Assembly: GCF_904849725.1 (NCBI RefSeq)
Contig: NC_058521.1
Coordinates: 142,132,744 to 142,196,743, forward strand
Direction of reading: 5' to 3'
DNA from: Hordeum vulgare subsp. vulgare
Taxonomy: Eukaryota > Streptophyta > Magnoliopsida > Poales > Poaceae
Length of the DNA stretch: 64,000 nucleotides
Positions within the stretch are counted from its first letter, which is position 1. Each line of letters starts with the position of its first letter. Below the pieces are notes generated by a model, which saw only the letters and a list, made by a program, of their open reading frames with translations, had not been told where the DNA came from and did no database searches. The position numbers and the translations under genes are program-made. Positions 58,127 through 64,000 of this stretch are shown here, piece by piece.

Positions 58127-58430
58127 CACGTCCTTGGAAATCATGTAATCGAAGCCTGGAACCCACATGTCACATGAGCACTAATCGCCAACCCAACTAT
58201 GCGTACCGGTCTCCAATGACGCTAACAAAGACCCCACACCCGAGGCAAGGCGGCATGCCACTGCACCCAACCCCCTACCAAGAACACCCATGTGCACATC
58301 CATCATTCGTCGCCACTCCATATCGTCCGGAGCATGTGACGACTTCGAGGGAAGGAGGGCAGGAGGGGAGCGACGGTGTCGGCAAACTAGACTCATCTTG
58401 TGCCGCTCCTCGGAGAGCGATGCTACTTGT
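58127..58430. other. Short flank without recognised content
   Basis: About 300 bp of mixed composition with no repeat family that I recognise and no supported gene. Confidence 0.4.
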
Positions 58431-60450
58431 GAGCTGCGTTGGGTTTTCCCCAAAATAGGAAGGGTGAAGCAATATAATAGCAATAAGTATTTCCCTCACT
58501 AAGAAACAATGTTATCGCACGAGTAGGAGAATTAAGAAAACTCTATCCGTCAGCACGTGCACACGCAAAACCAAACACTTGCACCCAACGCGGGAAGAGG
58601 GTTTCCAGGCCCCTTGAACTCGTTACTTGCAAGGATGAATTCCAATAGAGATAATTTTATAAATAGTAAAAGTAAATAAATAATAATAAAAGGCAGCAAA
58701 CTACTTTTGGTTTTTAGCATATATGATTAAGTAGACCCCACGGCCATAGTTTTCACTAGAGACTTCTCTCTCGACCATAGCATACAATGGGTAGACAAAT
58801 TACCGTTGGGCAATTGACAAAATAGCACATACTTATGACATGTTATTCACGGAATGATCATGTATATAGGCATCACGTCCATACACAAGTAGATTGAAAA
58901 GATCCTGCATCTACTATTATTACTCCACTTCGAGAGCGCTTCTATGCTTGCCTCTCTAGGTATTAATCTCATGAAAAACAGAGTAATGCTTGGAGCAAGG
59001 TGACATGATGTAGACAAAGTAAACTCAAGCAATATGAATAGTAATAACCCACAAGTATAGGGGATCGTTTTTAGCCCTTTCTGATAAATAAGAGTGTTAA
59101 ACCCAATGAGGAGCTAAAGGTAGAACAGATATTCACTCAAGTTCTATCGACCGCTGATACAACTCTAGGCACACTGAACGCTTGCTTTACCTAAAACAAG
59201 AAAAAAAATATAAGTACTTTGCGAGAATAAAACTAGAAATAAATTGCAAGATAATAAATATAGTAGTGTCTTAGCAAGATTTTTTTAACACAAGAGAAGG
59301 ATTTGTCCCTAGGCAATGAACTACATTACTAGAGAGATAGCAAGTTTTTATGTGGGAGAGGCCACTGCTAGCATGTCATCTCTTACTTGGAATTCTATGT
59401 ACTTATTATTGGAACTATTAGCAAGCATACACAACTACCAACGTTCATTGAGGCAAAACCCAACCATAGCATTAAGATATATATTGGCCCTCCTTCAATC
59501 CCGTATGCATCAATTTCTATGTTAGGAAGAAGTATTCTGTCACTCTTGCCCTCCAATGCATAGTCCTATCAACATACAACTAACCCTATGGTGTGATCCA
59601 CACGCGTGCTCATATGATGGAAACCAAAGTACATCAACATATCCACAAGAAAATTGAACCAATCATAGCAATTTCACCACTTACCCCATAGGACAAAATG
59701 GATCTACTCAAACATCATAGAATATGCACATATCATTGGGAAATAGTATGTAGTGTTGAGCACCATGTTTAAGTAGAGAGTTACAATGGGAAAAGAGGTG
59801 TTACACTGCTGCATAGAGGGGGAGAGAGTTGGTGTTGACGACATCAAGATTGTTGATGTAGATCGCCATCATGCTCGTTGCCCCGGTGGCACTCCGACGC
59901 CATCGAGAGGGAGGGGGAGAGATCCTCCCCTCCTTCTTATTCTTCGTTGGCCTCCCCCTAGATGGGAGGAGTGTTCCCTCTCTGGCCCATGGCCTCCATG
60001 GCGGCAGAGGGGCAGGAGCGCCTCCGAGATTTGATCTCCCTCTTTGTTCTCTTCTGTTTCGCATTTTTGGTTCTAACCCCTCACCATTTTTTAATTTTCT
60101 CGAGATCTGTAGCTCCGATCGGGCTGAAATATTTACACAATTTTTTCCATAAACTATCTTTCTTGCACCCAAAGTAGACCCGCAGCTGACTTACGGGGTG
60201 GCCACTAACCACCACCGCGCACCATGGGGTTTGGGTCGCGCCCTCGTAACTAGTAGAGGTCGTGGGCCTCCGTTGACGTTGATTCCAACTCCCCAAAATC
60301 ATTATATATTCCAAAATAATTCTCTGTTAATTTTTGTCGCGTTTGGACTTCGTTTGGGCTCAATTGGCCTCCCCCATTTTTTACTTTTTGTTCGAAGTCT
60401 CATGCCGACTTGTGGGGCAATAATAGTCTCCATCATCCTTTCCTCACTAG
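58430..60450 (-). mobile_element. Old Gypsy-type LTR relic(s), minus orientation
   Basis: Reading the plus strand, gttgggttttccccaaaat at about 58438, 'aagtatttccctca', 'tcatgtatataggcatcacg' and 'gcgtttggacttcgtttgg' near 60340 are eroded versions of landmarks seen in reverse-oriented LTRs of the TGATACGTCTCC Gypsy group. A phrase 'taacccacaagtataggg' near 59046 is another common Triticeae LTR landmark, so two relics may be joined. No ends or target duplications can be set. Open frames in the GC-rich part (59800-60170) look like translated leader DNA, not genes. Confidence 0.55.
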
Positions 60451-60958
60451 GAAAATGCTCTAATAATGAATAATGATGATCATCAGACTTCTATTTACTT
60501 ACAACTCAACATTACAACTCGATACCTAGAACAAAGTATGACTCTATTTGAATGCATCTCGTAGTGTACCAGGATGTGATCTAGCATAGCACGGACATAA
60601 AAAATGGAGAAGCCATGGAAATATCATGCTAGCTATCTTATGATCGTGCAAAGTAATATGACAATGAATGCTCAAGTCATCAAAACAGAAGCGGTGGAAG
60701 TTGCATGGCAATATATCCCAGAATGGCTATGGAAATGCCATAATAGGTAGATATAGTGGCTATTTTGTGGAAGATATAATGAGGCTTATGTGTGATAGAG
60801 CGTATCATATCACGAGGTTTGGATGCACCTGCGAAGTTTGCACCGACTCTCGAGGGGAGAATGGGCAATGCACGGTACCGAAGATGCTAGAAATTATGTC
60901 GAGGTGAGAGTGCGTATATCTATGGATTCACATTAGTCATAAAGAACTCACATATTAT
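60451..60958. other. Non-coding repeat-like stretch before element D
   Basis: Contains 'ggcaatatatcccagaatgg' and nearby phrases that I associate with untranslated internal parts of Triticeae Gypsy elements. The open frame at 60668-60907 has no recognisable protein features and I do not call it a gene. Confidence 0.4.
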
Positions 60959-62663
60959 TGTTGGAAATATGCCCTAGAGGCAATAATAAAATATTTATTA
61001 TTATATTTCATGTTTCAATATAATTGTTTATTATCCATGCCATAATTGTATTGAATGGAATCATAAATGAATGTGTGGATATAAACACAAAACAATATCC
61101 CTAGCGAGCCTCTAATTGACTAGCTCGTTGATCAAGGATGGTTAAGCTTTCCTAGCCATAGACAAGCATTGTCACTTGATGACAGGATCACATCATTGGG
61201 AGAATGATGTGACAGACAAGACCCAAACTGTAAACGTAGCATATGATCGTGTCAGTTTGTTGCTACTGTTTTATGCATGTCAATGTATATGTTCCTATGA
61301 CCATGAGATCATGCAACTCCCGGACACCAGAGGAATACCTTGTGTGTATCAAACGTCGCAATATTACTGGGTGACTATAAAGGTGCTCTACAGGTATCTC
61401 CGAAGGTGTCTGTTGGGTTGGCATGGATCAAGACTGGGATTTGTCACTCCGTGTGACAGGGAGGTATCTCGGGGCCCACTCGGTAATACAACATCATAAT
61501 AAGACTTGAAAGCAATGTGACTAAGGAGTTAGTCGCGGGAGCTTCTATTACAGAATGAGTAAAGAGACTTGTCGGTAACGATATTGAACTAGGTATAGAG
61601 ATTCAACCAATAAAGATCTTCGTAGAATATGTAGGATCCGATGTGGACATCCAGGACCCGCTATTAGAATTACCGGAGAGTGACTCGGTCATGTCTGCAT
61701 AGTTCTGAACCCGCAGGGTCTGCACACTTAAGGTTCGATGACGTTTCGGTACAGTTGAGTTATAGGTGTTGGTGACCGAAGGTTTTTTGGAGTCCGGGAT
61801 GAGATCATGGATGTCACGAGGAGCTCCGGAATGGTTCGGAGGTAAAGATTGATATATAGGAAGTCATGTTTTGGTCACTCGAAAGGTTTTAGGCTCATCG
61901 GTAGTGTACCGGGAGTGCCGGGAGGGTGCCGGGGGACCACCAGGAGGGGTGTGAGGACCCTAGGGCGTCATGGGCCAAGAGAGGAGGCAAACCAGCCCCT
62001 GGTGGGCTGGCCGACGCCACCTCTAAGGGCCCATGCAACTGGAGTAGGAAATAAGGGGAAAATACAAAAGGTGGAAAAGGTTTCCAAGTGGATGGGGAAT
62101 CCTACTAGGAGTAGGATTGGAGGAGGACTCCTCCTCTCCTCCCACGTCGGCCGAGCCAAAGGGGCATCCCTAGGGCCAACGGCCTCCCTCCTCTCCTCCT
62201 ATATGTACTAGAGCTTTTGAGGGTTTTTGAGACACAACAATTAGCCACGTGCTACCCTCTCTCTAGATCCGTTTCTCCTCTAGTCTAGTTTTCAGCGGTG
62301 CTTAGGCAAAGCCCTGCTAGACTAGCTCCACCACCATCACCGTCATGCTGTCATGCTGCCGGAGAACTCATCTACCTCTTTGCCCCCTCTTGATGGATCA
62401 GAAAGGCGGAGATCATCATCGAGCTGTACGTGTGCTGAACGCGGATGTGTCGTCTGTTCGGTGCTAGATCGGGACAGATCGTGGGACGACGGTGATTTGG
62501 ATCGTGAAGACATTCCACTACGTCAATCATGTTTCTTAACGGTTCCCTCTTAGCTATGTACAAGGATATGTGGATCCGATCTCCCTCTCATAGATGATCA
62601 TCACCATGATAGGTCTTCGTGTGCTCAAGAAATTTTTTGTTTCCCATGCGACGTTCCCCATCA
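60959..62663 (+). repeat. 5' LTR of element D
   Basis: Ends TTCCCCATCA rather than CCAACA. About 1.7 kb; shorter than that of B, with some of the region near 61580-61680 missing relative to B. Confidence 0.9.
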
Positions 62664-62664
62664 G

Positions 62665-62677
62665 TGGCATCATGAGC
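62665..62677 (+). other. Primer-binding site of element D
   Basis: tggcatcatgagc, same as in A and B, one base after the LTR. Confidence 0.68.
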
Positions 62678-63576
62678 TAGGTTCATGCGTAGTTGATATC
62701 TCAATCAGAACATGAAAGAGTTTGTGGGCGTTGATGTTCCATTTGCTGCCCTCCTTAGTCTTTTCTTGATTCGGCAGTATTGTTGGATTGAAGCGGCCCA
62801 GACCAACATTACTCGTACGCTTATGAGAGACCGGTTTCATCGACTATAATGCAACTTGTTGCATAAAGATGACTGGCGGGTGCCTGTTTCTTTAACTTTA
62901 GTTGAATTGGATTTGACCGAGGCAGTCCTTGGAGAAGGTTAAATAGCAATTTGCATATCACCGTTGTGGCTTTGCGTAAGTAAGATGCGATCATACTAGA
63001 TACCCATAGCAGCCACGTAAAACATGCAACAAAATATTAGAGGACGTCTAACTCGTTTTTGCAGGGTATGCTTGTGATTTGATATGACCAATAACATGAT
63101 ATGATATATTGGATGTATGAGATCATCATGTTGTAATAGTTAAATATCAACTTGCACGTCGATGCTACGACAACCGGCACGAGCCATAGGGTTGTCTTTA
63201 AATTTATTTTGCGCTTGCAGATGCTCTTGCTATATCGCTAGGTAGTAGCTTTAGTAGTAACAACATAGTTAGCGGGACAACCTCGATGGTAGAACAATGA
63301 TGGAGATCATGGTGTGGCCCCGGTGACGATGGAGATCATGCCGGTGCTTTAGTGATGGAGATCAACAAGCACAAGTTCATGGCCACATCATGTCACTTTT
63401 GATTTGCATGTGATGTTAAACCTTTTATGCACCTTATTTTGATTCGAACGATGGTAACATTTTAATGTCTAGAGGGATGTCTATTTGAGTGGGAGTTTGT
63501 TAGTAATATGATTAGAAAAACTCAATTTTCTTGAACATAGTCTAAGTAATCTTTGCAACATTTATGTTGTAGATCA
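62678..63576 (+). other. Untranslated leader of element D
   Basis: About 0.9 kb. It lacks part of the leader present in A and B: after about 63465 it jumps to 'tgtctagagggatgtct', so roughly 300 bp seem to be deleted. Confidence 0.65.
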
Positions 63577-64000
63577 ATGGCTCGCGTAGTAGGAACCCTG
63601 AATTTTAATACGTTCCAAGAGAAAGCTAATCTGAAAGATGATGGGAGCAACTTTGTTGACTGGGCTCGTAATCTGAGGCTTATCCTCAAGACTGGCCAAA
63701 AGCAATATGTTCTTCATGCTGCGCTAGGTGATGCACCACCCGCTACGGTGACCCAATATGTTTTGAACGCTTAGCAAGCGCGTAAGGATGACTACTCACT
63801 AGTTCAATGTGCAGTTTTGTATGGCTTAGAACCGGGACTTCAAAGACATTTTGAACGTCATGGAGCATATGAGATGTTCGAGGAGTTGAAGTTTGTCTTT
63901 GAGAAGAATGCCCGGATCGAAAGGTATGAGACCTACGATAAGTTCTATGCTTGGAAAATGGAGGAGAATTCGTCTGCCAGTGAACACGTGCTCAGAATGT
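63577..64000 (+). pseudogene. gag: gag of element D, N-terminal part with one premature stop
   Basis: ATG at 63577 (MARVVGTLNFNTF) follows the same gttgtagatc context as in A. The frame is that of the BARE/Angela Gag, with DDGSNFVDWARNLRLI and, after the stop, DDYSLVQCAVLYGLEPGLQR. A TAG at 63772-63774 replaces an expected Trp (NA*QARKD), a single G-to-A change. Otherwise the frame continues to the window end. Gag is the capsid protein that packages element RNA in the cytoplasm. Whether pol is intact cannot be seen. Confidence 0.9.

Larger units (their letters stand above)
60959..64000 (+). mobile_element. Element D: Angela-type Copia element, 5' part (cut by window end)
   Basis: LTR at 60959-62663, primer site, leader and the first part of gag. 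Its LTR starts TGTTGGAAATATGCCC like B. The 5-mer before it is attat. The 3' part is outside the window. Confidence 0.9.

Noticed and set aside
58174..58502. Overlapping short frames on both strands
   Set aside because: Composition-driven, short, and partly in the Gypsy relic.
59801..60172. 123-codon minus-strand frame, Arg- and Pro-rich
   Set aside because: Lies in the GC-rich leader part of an old Gypsy LTR relic; no recognisable domain.
60668..60907. 79-codon frame with several Cys residues
   Set aside because: Falls in repeat-like non-coding sequence common in Triticeae Gypsy elements; Cys spacing fits no known finger.
1..64000. Intact host gene, tRNA, rRNA or microRNA gene
   Set aside because: No supported candidate was found on either strand by eye; a dedicated scan was not possible.

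Overview
The window is repeat-dense plant DNA of the kind found between genes in large Triticeae genomes (wheat, goatgrass, barley). I assign it from the repeat families. Copia LTRs of the BARE-1/WIS/Angela superfamily begin TGTTGGAA(T/A)(T/A)ATGCCC. Sirevirus (Maximus-like) elements carry an envelope-like gene. One Tekay-type chromovirus Gypsy element has 4 kb LTRs. One Gypsy LTR begins TGATACGTCTCC and is followed by a tRNA-Asp primer site. Family names come from memory and were not searched. I see no intact host gene, no structural RNA gene and no CRISPR or prokaryotic feature.

Layout, left to right. (1) 1-14484: the 3' half of a plus-strand Sirevirus: end of pol, an envelope-like gene with its own TATA box and an intron, and a 3' LTR. 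That LTR is split by a complete BARE/Angela copy, element A (4966-13919). (2) 14485-15659: a short gene-like block on the minus strand. (3) 15660-24329: Angela-type element B with a perfect GTTAT duplication and a badly decayed interior. (4) 24335-24883: flank. (5) 24884-56859: a minus-strand Sirevirus with gag and env-like genes but no visible pol. It has been entered by a chromovirus (27383-40971, duplication GCAAT), a solo LTR (42833-43360, duplication CTATG) and Angela-type element C (48190-56562). C in turn holds a truncated Gypsy element (53056-55380). (6) 56860-58430: flank with about 180 bp imperfect tandem repeats. (7) 58430-60958: old Gypsy-type sequence. (8) 60959 onward: a fourth Angela-type element, D, cut by the window end.

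Relative ages can be read from the nesting: the flanking block is oldest, then Sirevirus 2, then the chromovirus, solo LTR and element C inside it, then the Gypsy fragment inside C. By eye the two LTRs of A differ at roughly 50-55 of 1,830 positions (about 3 percent), and those of B about twice as much.

The most interesting signals are four. The env-like gene of Sirevirus 1 looks like a self-contained transcription unit: palindrome array, TATA box, first ATG, GT-AG intron that keeps the frame, and main exon. A second Sirevirus family shows the same layout with a different palindrome. Elements B and C share an 89 bp duplication in integrase and an 8 bp deletion over the gag start codon, so they descend from one already defective element that was copied in trans. 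The Gypsy fragment inside C has a duplicated primer-binding site.
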